Below, in pieces: positions 27,685 through 37,613 of a stretch of DNA of 64,000 nt (within the stretch, counting starts at the first letter, position 1; each line of letters begins with the position of its first letter). The stretch covers positions 3,596,001 to 3,660,000 of the forward strand of contig WLWP01000001.1 in assembly GCA_012103505.1 (NCBI GenBank), given 5' to 3'. Source of the stretch: Pseudomonadales bacterium (GTDB lineage: Bacteria > Pseudomonadota > Gammaproteobacteria > Pseudomonadales > Azotimanducaceae). Position numbers and translations under genes: made by a program. The notes under the pieces are model-generated. The model ran no database searches and was not told the origin of the DNA. It saw only the letters and a list, made by a program, of their open reading frames with translations.

Positions 27685-28235
27685 TCGTTTCTCTCCTCTT
27701 CTGCCTCTACTTCAGCGTCGCCCTCGGCCGCCACTGCCTCACTAGGCTCTGCACTAGCTTCGCTCTCGCTTCCTGCACTGGCAGCATCATCTGCGGGTGC
27801 GCCTTCTGCGGGTGCATCTTCTGCAGGCGTTTCGTCGCGCGCAGATTGTGCAGCACGTGCTGCATATTCTTCTTCTCGTCGCTTATCGCGTTCTTTCTCT
27901 TTCTCTTGTTCCTTGAGTTCTTCTTCATAGATCTTCGACGTACCCGTTTCAGGTGCCTGACGTCGAATGATCATGCTGCGGATAACCGCATCGTTGAATC
28001 GGAAAGCGCTTTCAAGCTCATCAAGGACAGTTTGGCTGACCTCAATGTTAAAAAGTATGTAGTGGGCTTTGTGAATTTTGGAGACAGGAAAGGCCAGCTG
28101 TCTGCGCCCCCAATCTTCGGTTCGGTGCACAACGCCTGCACCGCGCTCAATCATTGCGTGGTAGCGTTCGATCATGCCTGGGACTTGATCACTTTGATCC
28201 GGATGGACCAAAAATACGATTTCGTAATGTCGCAT
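27681..28235 (-). CDS. rpsF: 30S ribosomal protein S6 with long acidic C-terminal tail
   Basis: S6 pairs with S18 in the 30S platform. The ATG at 28235 ([12 protein letters not shown]) has an excellent AAGGAGA seven bases upstream; the longer in-frame start at 28283 is not supported. The protein is 184 residues, with a normal S6 fold up to about residue 104 and then an 80-residue charged tail: first E/K/R-rich ([20 protein letters not shown]), then Ala/Glu/Pro/Ser-rich low complexity ending EERNE. E. coli S6 is about 131-135 residues with a short glutamate tail, so this tail is unusually long. Confidence 0.96.
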   Translation of the reverse strand: MRHYEIVFLVHPDQSDQVPGMIERYHAMIERGAGVVHRTEDWGRRQLAFPVSKIHKAHYILFNIEVSQTVLDELESAFRFNDAVIRSMIIRRQAPETGTSKIYEEELKEQEKEKERDKRREEEYAARAAQSARDETPAEDAPAEGAPADDAASAGSESEASAEPSEAVAAEGDAEVEAEEERNE

Positions 28236-28360
28236 TACGTCTCCTTTTGGTTTTGTCGCAGAGCTTGTGTTCTGAGACAACACTTCCGTGGCATTACACG
28301 ACTCTCAGTCGCGACCTACGTGAAGTAAGGTAAATGTATCCGCTGGTGAGCGGGCCGCGC

Positions 28361-28389
28361 ATTGTAGGGGTCCGATGAGGTCAACGCAA
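28361..28389 (-). promoter_or_regulatory. Probable sigma-70 promoter of rpsF-rpsR-rplI
   Basis: On the minus strand TTGCGT (28384-28389) and TACAAT (28361-28366) are separated by exactly 17 bases. The -10 is followed by a very GC-rich discriminator (GCGCGGCCCGC), the pattern of growth-rate and stringently controlled ribosomal promoters. It leaves a leader of roughly 115 bases before the rpsF start, in which a GTGTT/AACAC hairpin can form; S6:S18 autoregulatory binding there is possible but not demonstrated. Confidence 0.65.
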
Positions 28390-28402
28390 GCACGCTAACG
28401 GT

Positions 28403-29143
28403 TCAGTTCCTAGCCAACTGGCGCTGCCTCTCGTACAGAATGACGCCCGTCGCGACGGAAACATTTAGGCTCTCAACCGACCCAAACATCGGGATTTTTA
28501 CCAATTGGTCACAAACTTCTCGCGTCAGTCTGCGCATACCCTTGTCTTCACTGCCCATGATGATGACCGCATTTTGCGCAAAGTCTGCGTCACTGTGCAG
28601 CACGTCGGCTTCGCCATCCGTGCCAATCAGCCAAAAGCCCTCTGCCGCGAGTTTTTTCAGACAGCGAGCGAGATTCGTAACCTCCACCACCATGATGCCA
28701 TCCATCCCTCCTTGCGCGGTTTTTAACGCGGCTGCATTAAGGGGCGCACTATTGCGCTTAGGCAAGACTAAGGCTTGAACGCCTGCGCCATTTGCAGTCC
28801 GTAAACAAGCGCCCAAGTTGCGCGGGTCGGTGATGCCATCAAGGACGAGAATCGTAATTGGTCCATGCCACGTTGGAATCGTCTCGAAAAGCGTTTCTTC
28901 CGCTGCCAAACTGATTTCTAAAACCTCAAGCAAAACACCCTGATGCGTTTCACCCTCGGATAGGCGCCGACGAAACCAGGTAGATTCGACTGTCTGGAAA
29001 CGGACCCCATGTTCGCGTGCGAGTCCAATCAACTCATTGATTCTCGCGTCGCGACGCCCTTTTTGTAGGTATAGGCAACGGGCACGATCCGCTGAGCCTC
29101 GCAGCGCTGAACGCACCGCCTGGATACCAAAAACGTCGCTCAC
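28403..29143 (-). CDS. rlmB: 23S rRNA 2'-O-methyltransferase (Gm2251) RlmB
   Basis: A 246-residue SPOUT methyltransferase. A short N-terminal substrate-binding domain (about 1-80) starts DVFGIQAVRSALRG; the trefoil-knot domain has LDGITDPRNLGACLRTANGAGV, the middle motif AVIIMGSEDKGMRRLT and the C-terminal IPMFGSVESLNVSVATGVIL. It methylates the ribose of G2251 in the P loop. Its start overlaps the rnr stop by four bases, the standard rnr-rlmB pairing. Confidence 0.97.
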   Translation of the reverse strand: MSDVFGIQAVRSALRGSADRARCLYLQKGRRDARINELIGLAREHGVRFQTVESTWFRRRLSEGETHQGVLLEVLEISLAAEETLFETIPTWHGPITILVLDGITDPRNLGACLRTANGAGVQALVLPKRNSAPLNAAALKTAQGGMDGIMVVEVTNLARCLKKLAAEGFWLIGTDGEADVLHSDADFAQNAVIIMGSEDKGMRRLTREVCDQLVKIPMFGSVESLNVSVATGVILYERQRQLARN

Positions 29144-31365
29144 CTGCGTCGACCTTTGCCACGCCCACGGGAACCTCGATTGCCTGCGTTGGATTGTCCT
29201 TTGCCATTTGGACTGCTTTCCAAGAGCAAATCAATTTTCCCCTGCGTCGGTTCCACAGACTGGACCCGGACACGCAACTTGTCTCCCATAACAAAGCGTC
29301 GGCCGTTCTTTTCTCCAACAAGACTCATCGACCGCGCATTGAAGTGATAGTAGTCACCCCCAAGCGAGGAGACGTGCAACAAGCCTTGGACAAAGTAGCC
29401 TTCCAATTCAACGAAAAGACCAAAATCCGTGACCGCAGCGATCAAGCCATCAAGTACTTCGCCGACTTGATTCGAGAGGTAGTCACACTTCAGCCAGCCA
29501 TCCACCATCCAACCCGCGCTTTCAGCCCGCCGCTCGTACTGCGATGTCTGCTCACCGAGCCAGGCAAGTTCGTCCGCGTTTGGTGCGGTTGGCTTCTTTT
29601 TAGCGACAGATACCAAGCTCTTTAACGCTCTGTGGACTAGTAGATCTGGGTATCGGCGAATGGGAGACGTAAAGTGCATGTACTCCTGCAACGCCAATCC
29701 GTAGTGGCCTTGATTGTTAGGGGTATAGACTGCTTGTTGCATAGTTCGTAGTGTCAGCTGACCATACAGCCAGAGGTTTGCAGTTTTAGGCAGGCGCAAC
29801 AGAGCTTCTTGTAAATCCTTCGGTGCTATCTCACCAGGTGCCAATCGAACGCCCGCATATGACAACATCTGGCGAAGCTCATCGAGCTTCATATTGTCTG
29901 GTGGTTCGTGCACTCGATAGAGACTCGACAACCCCGCTTTTTCCAGAAACTGTGCGGCACTGACATTGGCCGCGATCATCGCTTCTTCGATCAGTTGGTT
30001 TGCGACTAGCCGCTCGACCGGAGTTACGTCAGCAACAGCACCGTTCTCGAGGCGCAGTGATCCTTCATGCGTTGGAAAGTCCAAGGCGCCACGTTTTTCT
30101 CGGGCATCCCGCAATGCTTCATAGACACCCTGTAACGCGGTAATTGATGCAGTGACTGCATCGGACCAAGCTAGCTTCTTGCCGTTGAGAAATTTCTCAA
30201 CCTCTGTGTAGGTCAGTCGCGCGTGCGAATAGATGAGCGCTTCGTAAAAGTCATGCCGAAGTACCTTCCCAGAAGAAGAAATTTGCATTTCGCATACCAG
30301 CGCTAATCGATGCACTTCTGGTTTCAGAGAACACAACTCGTTGGAGATTATTTCCGGCAGCATCGGTATCACGCGTTCAGGAAAATAGACCGAGGTGCCA
30401 CGTACAAGAGCTTCTTGATCAAAGGGACCACCAGCTTTGACATAGTGCGCAACGTCAGCAATCGCAACGATCAGTCGCCAACCGTTCTGCTTAGTGCCAC
30501 CTTTTTTTGAGCCAGGCGTGAGAGGTTCCGCATAGACCGCGTCATCAAAGTCTTTAGCCGTCTCACCATCTATCGTGACCAAGGGCAGATCGGTCAGATC
30601 AACTCGATCTTTGAAACGCCCAGGTTGAACGGTCTTTGGTAGCTTGCCACTGGCACTCAGTACACTGTCCGGCCATATAAAGGGAATCTCGAACGCAGCT
30701 ATCGCGGTCTCAATCGCTTGGTCAAGGACAGACCCGCTTTCGAGGACGTCGGTAACTACGCCTCGGAGACCTCGTCGCGACAATCCAGTAACAAGAACCG
30801 ACACGGTATCGCCATGACGACCGAACCCAGGTCGTTCATCCAACTCAATTCGACGTCTAGATTTACCGAGCCCTTCAACGTAAGCGAATCGGCTATCAGT
30901 GTTCAGAATGCCGATAACGGGCGCAGAACTGTGTTCGACAACGCTCGACAACACGGCTCGGTCACCGACCAGGGTATAGGCAATCTTGTCTCCGGCGCGG
31001 AGAGCAACGCGACTCTTTTCCATCTCATGACCGTCGACTGTCGTTCTCGATCCAGCCTGTTCAACAAGTCCGGTGAAAAGTGCTTGTTCAGCACCTACGA
31101 GATGATAGAGCCCTCCGAGATCTTTTGAAATTTCACCGGATCGCTCAAGACCTTTGAGCATTTGACGGAGCTGTGTGATGTCTCGCGGTGAATCGGCGCC
31201 ACTTTTTTCAACTAAGTCTCGCCAGTCGATTTGACCGTCTGAATTTGCGATCAGATTGCGCACCTCCGTCGAGGTATATCGCGTCGCGCCGCGTTCACGT
31301 CGGTTCGACGCCTGCTTTTTCTTTTTTACCACGCGCGTAGTAAACGTGTTGTTGCACTCAGACAC
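29140..31365 (-). CDS. rnr: Ribonuclease R
   Basis: A 741-residue processive 3'-5' exoribonuclease that can degrade structured RNA. An N-terminal helix-turn-helix-like region (about 25-90) precedes cold-shock domains, then the RNB catalytic domain with PLVTIDGETAKDFDDAVYAE carrying the metal-binding aspartates. A C-terminal S1 domain (about 640-720) and a basic tail rich in Gly, Lys and Arg follow. The annotated start is GTG 31365; another GTG at 31332 would shorten it by 11 residues, and neither has a clear ribosome-binding site. It is coupled to rlmB by four bases. The tRNA-Leu gene lies divergently upstream. Confidence 0.96.
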   Translation of the reverse strand: MSECNNTFTTRVVKKKKQASNRRERGATRYTSTEVRNLIANSDGQIDWRDLVEKSGADSPRDITQLRQMLKGLERSGEISKDLGGLYHLVGAEQALFTGLVEQAGSRTTVDGHEMEKSRVALRAGDKIAYTLVGDRAVLSSVVEHSSAPVIGILNTDSRFAYVEGLGKSRRRIELDERPGFGRHGDTVSVLVTGLSRRGLRGVVTDVLESGSVLDQAIETAIAAFEIPFIWPDSVLSASGKLPKTVQPGRFKDRVDLTDLPLVTIDGETAKDFDDAVYAEPLTPGSKKGGTKQNGWRLIVAIADVAHYVKAGGPFDQEALVRGTSVYFPERVIPMLPEIISNELCSLKPEVHRLALVCEMQISSSGKVLRHDFYEALIYSHARLTYTEVEKFLNGKKLAWSDAVTASITALQGVYEALRDAREKRGALDFPTHEGSLRLENGAVADVTPVERLVANQLIEEAMIAANVSAAQFLEKAGLSSLYRVHEPPDNMKLDELRQMLSYAGVRLAPGEIAPKDLQEALLRLPKTANLWLYGQLTLRTMQQAVYTPNNQGHYGLALQEYMHFTSPIRRYPDLLVHRALKSLVSVAKKKPTAPNADELAWLGEQTSQYERRAESAGWMVDGWLKCDYLSNQVGEVLDGLIAAVTDFGLFVELEGYFVQGLLHVSSLGGDYYHFNARSMSLVGEKNGRRFVMGDKLRVRVQSVEPTQGKIDLLLESSPNGKGQSNAGNRGSRGRGKGRRR

Positions 31366-31414
31366 AAGCCAGAGTCACAAACAATCGGCGCGAGGTTAGG
31401 TGCGCTGTGCGTGT

Positions 31415-31444
31415 TTGACACTCGGACGCAGATTTAAGTACAGT
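31415..31444 (+). promoter_or_regulatory. Promoter of the tRNA-Leu gene
   Basis: A perfect -35 TTGACA (31415-31420) and -10 TACAGT (31439-31444) are separated by 18 bases and followed by a GC-rich discriminator (GCGCGGCCC), typical of stringently controlled stable RNA promoters. The predicted start is about 17 bases before the mature tRNA 5' end. Confidence 0.75.
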
Positions 31445-31468
31445 GCGCGGCCCTATCGGACCCACAAT

Positions 31469-31555
31469 GCCCAGGTGGTGAAATTGGTAGACACGCTAGC
31501 CTCAGGTGCTAGTGAGCTTCGGCTCGTGGAGGTTCAAGTCCTCTCCTGGGCACCA
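31469..31555 (+). tRNA. tRNA-Leu (anticodon CAG)
   Basis: An 87-base class II tRNA. The acceptor stem GCCCAGG/CCTGGGC pairs perfectly, discriminator A and encoded CCA follow (31553-31555). The D-arm contains the leucine-type GGTAGACAC, the anticodon stem CTAGC/GCTAG encloses loop CTCAGGT (anticodon CAG, reading CUG), the variable arm TGAGCTTCGGCTCG is long, and the T-arm reads GAGGTTCAAGTCCTCTC. A leucine tRNA next to rnr also occurs in Pseudomonas. Confidence 0.97.
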
Positions 31556-31696
31556 TGATCTCGCTTACGCGAGCTCTGTCGAGTTTCGCCTCCGTGTGGC
31601 AAAACGTCGCTCTAATCTCCAAGCAGCATTCGCGTTGAGAACTAGTTGGGTCAAGGTCGGTCGGATCTTTCGGAACCATGATCTCGCTTGCGCGAG
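31552..31696. repeat. 22-bp near-identical direct repeat containing hairpins, downstream of tRNA-Leu
   Basis: A 22-base unit starting ACCATGATCTCGCTT occurs at 31552-31573 (overlapping the tRNA CCA end) and 31675-31696, differing at one base. Each contains a CTCGC/GCGAG hairpin with a four-base loop; the second extends to a 7-bp stem. A further imperfect hairpin (GTTTCGCC/GGCAAAAC, about 31586-31608) lies between. The first hairpin may help end the tRNA transcript, though no T-run follows. Confidence 0.7.
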
Positions 31697-31726
31697 ATTA
31701 CTACTCGTAAATCACCGACTTAGTTC

Positions 31727-32656
31727 TCAGGAAGCGCTTTCGAGACCGTGATTTTCGGGGCGTTCTGCTTCGACAAAGACCCGCTTAATTCGATCGTCAA
31801 CAGATTTGATGGCTCCATTGATTTCTGTGACTGCAGCTTCCAGTTCATCTGAACTGATTTCGCTGACGAAGTCGGCCGAGACGGTAACGACGATAAAGTC
31901 AGGACCCATGTGCAGCGTGGCGACTTCATTTGTCGAGATGATGCGAGGATCGTTTTCAAGTTTCACTGATATCGCGTTCCGCACATCAATACTAGCGCTT
32001 TCACCGATCAGCAAATTCTTTGACTCCAGTGCGAGGAAGAAAGCCGTGATGATCAAGACCACACCAATTGCGATCGACGCCACCGCATCAAAGACCGCAT
32101 TCCCAGTCAGCTGAAAGAGCACCAAGCCAGCCATTGCTATTAGAAGACCTAAGGTCGCAGCAGTATCTTCGAACACAACGACAAACAAGGTCGGGTCTTT
32201 GCCATGTCGTACCGCCTGGGCAATGCTCTGGTTGCCACGGCTCTTATTGAATTCCTTGAAGGCGACATAAAGCGCGCCGAGCTCAAACACAAGCGCAAAC
32301 CCAAGCACCAAGTAGTTAATGAGCATGTTGGTTATGGGTTCACTGTCAGAAAGGTGTTGAACACCTTGGTAAATCGATGCAGTGCCCCCTAGCGCAAAAA
32401 TCAGCATCGCAACAATAAAGCACCAAAAGTAGATCTCCTTGCCATGGCCAAATGGAAACTCTGGTGAAGCTGGTTTGATCGACTGGCGAATTCCGAACAA
32501 CAGAAGCACTTGGTTGCCCGTATCGACTAAGGAGTGGATGCCTTCACTCAACATTGCGGCGCTGCCCGTATAAGCTGCGGCACCAAATTTGGTAACGGCG
32601 ATAAGCCCGTTGCCTACCAACGCGGCATAGATTGCCTTCTTAGATGATCCGGCCAT
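31727..32656 (-). CDS. Cation diffusion facilitator family transporter
   Basis: A 309-residue inner-membrane divalent metal exporter with six membrane segments. The transport-site motifs are AAMLSEGIHSLVDTGNQ in the second helix (H and D ligands, with Glu where Asp is often found) and EDTAATLGLLIA in the fifth; the cytoplasmic C-terminal domain (about 210-300) has the ferredoxin-like dimer pattern (VATLHMGPDFIVVTVSADF). The SE..HS..D form resembles the ZnT9-like branch. It follows the KAS III gene by 12 bases and is last in a folE2-KAS-CDF run. Zinc, manganese and iron are all possible substrates. Confidence 0.88.
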   Translation of the reverse strand: MAGSSKKAIYAALVGNGLIAVTKFGAAAYTGSAAMLSEGIHSLVDTGNQVLLLFGIRQSIKPASPEFPFGHGKEIYFWCFIVAMLIFALGGTASIYQGVQHLSDSEPITNMLINYLVLGFALVFELGALYVAFKEFNKSRGNQSIAQAVRHGKDPTLFVVVFEDTAATLGLLIAMAGLVLFQLTGNAVFDAVASIAIGVVLIITAFFLALESKNLLIGESASIDVRNAISVKLENDPRIISTNEVATLHMGPDFIVVTVSADFVSEISSDELEAAVTEINGAIKSVDDRIKRVFVEAERPENHGLESAS

Positions 32657-32668
32657 ATGTGGTCTTCG

Positions 32669-33791
32669 TTAAAGCTTGCGCAAAACTAGGGAGCCTATGG
32701 AGTAACCAGCGCCGAACGAGCACAGCACGCCGAGGTCTCCGCTAACCAAGTCTTCGTGATGGAGGTTAAACGCAATTATCGATCCAGCTGATGCTGTATT
32801 GGCATACTTATCCAGAACAATCGGCGCCTCGTTTGGTTTCGGATCGCGTCCGAGTAGGCGACGCGCAATCAAATCATTCATATTGATGTTGGCTTGATGG
32901 AGCCACCAGCGTTTTACATCCGCTACTGCATAGCCGGTCTCTTCCATCTGACGAGTTAGATGCTCCGCAGCCATTGGACAAACCTCTTTGAACACCTTGC
33001 GTCCGTTTTGGCGAAACAGTTTGCTGTCGCCAAATGGGTCAGAATCATCAGCGTAAGAAAGATAGCCAAAATCGGAACGGATGTTGTTGGAGAACTGCGT
33101 AATCGCTTTAGTCCCCAACACTTCATAAACGTGATCCGCAGTTGCTGACTCTGCGCGTTCCAAAATCATCGCCGTTGCTACATCGCCAAAGATGAAATGC
33201 CCATCTCGGTCACGAAAGTTGACTTGAGGAGTAGTCAGTTCTGGATTGATCACGAGCACACAGCTTGAGGAGCCAGCCGCTATCGCGTCGTAGGCGCGGT
33301 GCAGTGCAAATGTTGCTGCCGAACACGCCACCAACATGTCAAATCCAAATCCTTCGATGCCAAGTGCCGCTTGCACTTCTATAGCGATCGCTGGGTACGA
33401 ACGTTGTGTATACGCGCAGGAGACAACCACCATGTCGATATCGGACGCGGTTTTACCCGCCGTTTGCATCGCGTCGCGCGCGGCATGCAACGCCATTTCC
33501 GCCTGGTGGGAAAGTTCGTCTGGCGACCGCTCGGGTATGCTCGGGCCGCATACGATCTACATCCAGAATCCCTTCTTTACAATATGTGTAGCGTTGCTTG
33601 ATACCACTCGCTTTTTCTATGAATTCGGCGCTGGATAGCGGCTTCTCTACACAATCTCCTGCCGCTATCTCTGCCGCGTGTTGCTCGTTGTAGCGACTTG
33701 CCCAACCGTTGTACGCCTCGACCAATTCTTCATTGGTCACGATCTCATCAGGGGTCCATAAACCCGCGCCACTAATTACGACTGAATGCAT
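32669..33791 (-). pseudogene. Beta-ketoacyl-ACP synthase III-like gene with a single-base frame disruption
   Basis: Two overlapping frames together encode one FabH-fold thiolase-like synthase. Residues 1-82 (MHSVVISGAGLWTP to ILDVDRMRP) read from 33791, and the rest (SIPERSPDELSHQAEMALHA to GSLVLRKL) reads in another frame. Dropping one C from the CCC at 33543-33545 (GGG on the plus strand) restores a continuous protein of about 373 residues, the normal length of this family. The catalytic residues are intact: cysteine in ACSAATF, histidine in HQANINMN, asparagine in YANTASAGS. This may be a sequencing error, a recent inactivation or a +1 programmed shift. Nearby folE2 and CDF genes share the strand; the product is probably made for fatty-acid or related ketide starter synthesis. 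Confidence 0.8.
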
Positions 33792-33800
33792 AAATTTGCT

Positions 33801-34751
33801 CTAGGGGATCGGCAGATAGCCGTCTTTTTGGCCTTTAGTAAAGACGCCCACGGCATCATGTGCATGCAAACTCTCATGGTGTTCTATCCGTACCCAGAAA
33901 TCGCACCAGCGTTCATCTTGTGAAAAAGCGGACTTTAAACGTCTGCCCGCATCCTCAACAAACATCAAGTTCGCCCCATTGAGGCGGGCAAATTCTTGTT
34001 CGTCTTCCCTTTTAACTGCGGCTTGAACCGGCGTTTTCAGGACTTCTTCAACCTGATCTACGAGATCAGTAATCGGAAACTCATCCATGTCAGAGGCAAG
34101 ACGAACAAGCACCTTTGCCGTACTTCTTTGGCTGTGCGGGGTCGCCTTGATGCCTTCCTCTGTGCCGAGCCAGGCCCGCACGTCCGAGAACTTCACATCA
34201 GCCTTATCCGCGAAATCGGCTTCAAACTGCTCTTGGATAATTTGCCGAGCGAGCGCCGCTGAACATGGGCAGGTCGAGGAGTATTGCACTTCGACCGACA
34301 ACTCCAACACGACTTCGCCGCCTAACAAGGTTCCTTTCACCATCACGGGGTAAGATGACCAGCCCTGGTTATCGCTGATTAGCGCATCGCGACGTACGAA
34401 ATGATCAAATTCAAACTGCACAAAAGCGTTGGTGCTCAGATCATGGTGTGACTCTAATATCGAACCTAACAACAGTTTCAGTCCTGCTGCAGTTAGCGGT
34501 CTTGTCTCTGCGTGTTCATCCAGCAACAAATACAAGCGCGACATGTGAATGCCCTTTGCATGCGGATCCGCAAGATTGACGTAGACCTGCACCATCGCTT
34601 GGACGGCCTTTGACACGTCGCCATCTTTTACGAGCAGCGGCTGGTGGACATGGCTCATCCCTACCCAATCTAGAGTTGCTTGGGCTTCACCGAAAGAACG
34701 GCGCGCGATATCCGGCATATTCTGGCTTACGACCAGTGTTGGCTTTGTCAT
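33801..34751 (-). CDS. folE2: GTP cyclohydrolase I type IB (FolE2)
   Basis: A 316-residue enzyme making 7,8-dihydroneopterin triphosphate, first step of folate (and queuosine) synthesis. The ATG at 34751 (MTKPTLVVSQNMPDIA) is preferred over the start at 34784 because AAGGG lies just upstream. The family's active-site cysteine segment STCPCSAALAR, EFDHFVRRDALISD and SAFSQDERWCDFWVRIEHHESLHAHDA are present. FolE2 replaces the zinc-dependent FolE and in many bacteria is induced when zinc is scarce. No Zur-box-like sequence is visible upstream. Confidence 0.95.
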   Translation of the reverse strand: MTKPTLVVSQNMPDIARRSFGEAQATLDWVGMSHVHQPLLVKDGDVSKAVQAMVQVYVNLADPHAKGIHMSRLYLLLDEHAETRPLTAAGLKLLLGSILESHHDLSTNAFVQFEFDHFVRRDALISDNQGWSSYPVMVKGTLLGGEVVLELSVEVQYSSTCPCSAALARQIIQEQFEADFADKADVKFSDVRAWLGTEEGIKATPHSQRSTAKVLVRLASDMDEFPITDLVDQVEEVLKTPVQAAVKREDEQEFARLNGANLMFVEDAGRRLKSAFSQDERWCDFWVRIEHHESLHAHDAVGVFTKGQKDGYLPIP

Positions 34752-34859
34752 AACAGCCCTTAGGCATTTACAAAAAAAGGCCATCGATTGTACACAACTC
34801 GAGGATCGAACGCCTGTTGCGGCGAGGACCCAGATATAGCCACGATTTCGAGCGATCGC

Positions 34860-35051
34860 CTATCTCAGAGTGACGTATTCCTCTTCAACGAGAGTTCGTG
34901 CTTCGGCTTCAAGCATCACAGGCATGCCATCTCGGATGGGATAGGCCAGTCGACTCGCTCGGCACCAAAGTTCTTGGGCATCTTTTTTGTAAACCAATGG
35001 GGCTTTGGTGACAGGGCAGACCAGTATTTCAAGGAGCTTCGAATCAACCAT
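34860..35051 (-). CDS. Trm112-family small protein
   Basis: A 63-residue protein of the Trm112/YcaR family: [21 protein letters not shown], then a late [21 protein letters not shown]. The first cysteine motif is CPVT (not CPxC), and only one more cysteine follows, so zinc binding is doubtful. It usually stands near kdsB/lpxK, which are not here; instead it follows purA by 8 bases and precedes folE2. Trm112 proteins act as small partners of methyltransferases; the partner here is unknown. Confidence 0.88.
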   Translation of the reverse strand: MVDSKLLEILVCPVTKAPLVYKKDAQELWCRASRLAYPIRDGMPVMLEAEARTLVEEEYVTLR

Positions 35052-35059
35052 ACAGACCT

Positions 35060-36358
<1,299 letters not shown>

Positions 36359-36377
36359 CTACCGTTTAAGTTTAGTG

Positions 36378-37562
36378 CTATGTATTTTCTGTGCGATCAA
36401 TCACCTGCCAAGACCCATCGACAACAACTAATAGTCGTCGACAATCTTTCGGGATTTCTTCTTCATCTGTGAGGGCAACGCGCACCCTTTCGCCCGCGGC
36501 TCGAAGTTCAGCTACTTTGGCCAATTGTTCACTACTCTCATCTGCAAGCGTCGGTCTTACGGACGGCGCAAAGATAATGTCCTGGCTTTGCTCGATTTTC
36601 GATAGCAAAGACTTTAGATCCATGTCGAAGCCAGTGGCAGGCCTTGCTCGCCCAAACGCCTCGCCGACACCGTCATAACGACCACCCTGTGCCAGGGCTC
36701 GACCGTGCTCGGGATGGTAGACCGCAAAGACCGGACCATTGTGATAACCGTATCCAGATAACTCCGACACATCTATCCGCACGCTCACCTGGCCATCTTT
36801 GGCCCGCACCAGTAGTGCCAGCTGCTCGAGCTCATCTAAGGCGGCAACGACGGATTCTCCAGCGCCAGCAAGACGCTCTCGTGCATGGCCGATGCTCTCA
36901 ACATCGCCCATCAGTGATGGCAGGTCTACTAACATGTGAGCCAAAGTTGATTCTGGCAACAATGCCGCTATGTCCGCTTGAGACTTACGTTGAATGCAGG
37001 CAAAGAGTTCGCTTTCGTCAAAGACCTCGCCAGCGGACACAAGGTCTGCCACCAAAGATCGATAGATACCCATATGGCCAATCAACAGAACCGGATTGTC
37101 GACACCGGCACTTTGTACCGCAGCCATCATAAGGCCAATCACCTCTGCATCCGCTTCTACAGAAGGGGACCCGAACAGTTCTGCGCCCGCTTTGATCGGC
37201 ACCCGCGAGCTTTCTGTCAGTTGAGGGTTCGCAAATACCACATTGCCCGCATAGCAAAGTCGTTGGATATCATCCGTGACTCGACTATGTGCATCAATGC
37301 GGACAGCCTGAGAGGTCATATCAGCGCGGACACCGAGCTGTTTTCCCGTTACTTGATCGACGGCTTTGAGAGTTTGGAGATCCAGATCCTCACCACTACC
37401 AACAAGCAAGGCATCTAAGTATTCGACGACGGGTGGCTCTATGTAGTCGTAACCCCAGGAAACAAATAGGTCTAGAACTTTTCGCCGAAGTGCTTCCAAC
37501 TCCCACGCATCAGGCGGCAACAGTTCATCTACCCCACGGGGCAGGCGCCAGTAAGTCTTCAT
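36378..37562 (-). CDS. hisZ: ATP phosphoribosyltransferase regulatory subunit HisZ
   Basis: A 394-residue catalytically inactive histidyl-tRNA-synthetase paralogue that forms a complex with the short HisG and makes it sensitive to histidine. RLPRGVDELLPPDAWELEALR at the start, DLQTLKAVDQVTG, LGVRADMTSQAVRID and GGRYDGVGEAFGRARPATGF are visible. It lies between hflC and purA, the standard gammaproteobacterial position. The DUF2065 small gene found between hflC and hisZ in Pseudomonas is missing; only 51 bases separate them. Confidence 0.96.
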   Translation of the reverse strand: MKTYWRLPRGVDELLPPDAWELEALRRKVLDLFVSWGYDYIEPPVVEYLDALLVGSGEDLDLQTLKAVDQVTGKQLGVRADMTSQAVRIDAHSRVTDDIQRLCYAGNVVFANPQLTESSRVPIKAGAELFGSPSVEADAEVIGLMMAAVQSAGVDNPVLLIGHMGIYRSLVADLVSAGEVFDESELFACIQRKSQADIAALLPESTLAHMLVDLPSLMGDVESIGHARERLAGAGESVVAALDELEQLALLVRAKDGQVSVRIDVSELSGYGYHNGPVFAVYHPEHGRALAQGGRYDGVGEAFGRARPATGFDMDLKSLLSKIEQSQDIIFAPSVRPTLADESSEQLAKVAELRAAGERVRVALTDEEEIPKDCRRLLVVVDGSWQVIDRTENT

Positions 37563-37613
37563 GTCGCTTTGTTGAGTTGGTGTTGGCTCTTACGCGTAGA
37601 CGCTCAGAATGTT

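Noticed and set aside
31552..31696. Attachment sites of an integrated prophage or island
   Set aside because: Only 123 bases separate the repeats and no integrase or phage gene is present; kept only as a repeat observation.
34752..34859. Zur-box upstream of folE2
   Set aside because: No sequence resembling the TGTTATAATATAACA-type palindrome is visible in this interval.
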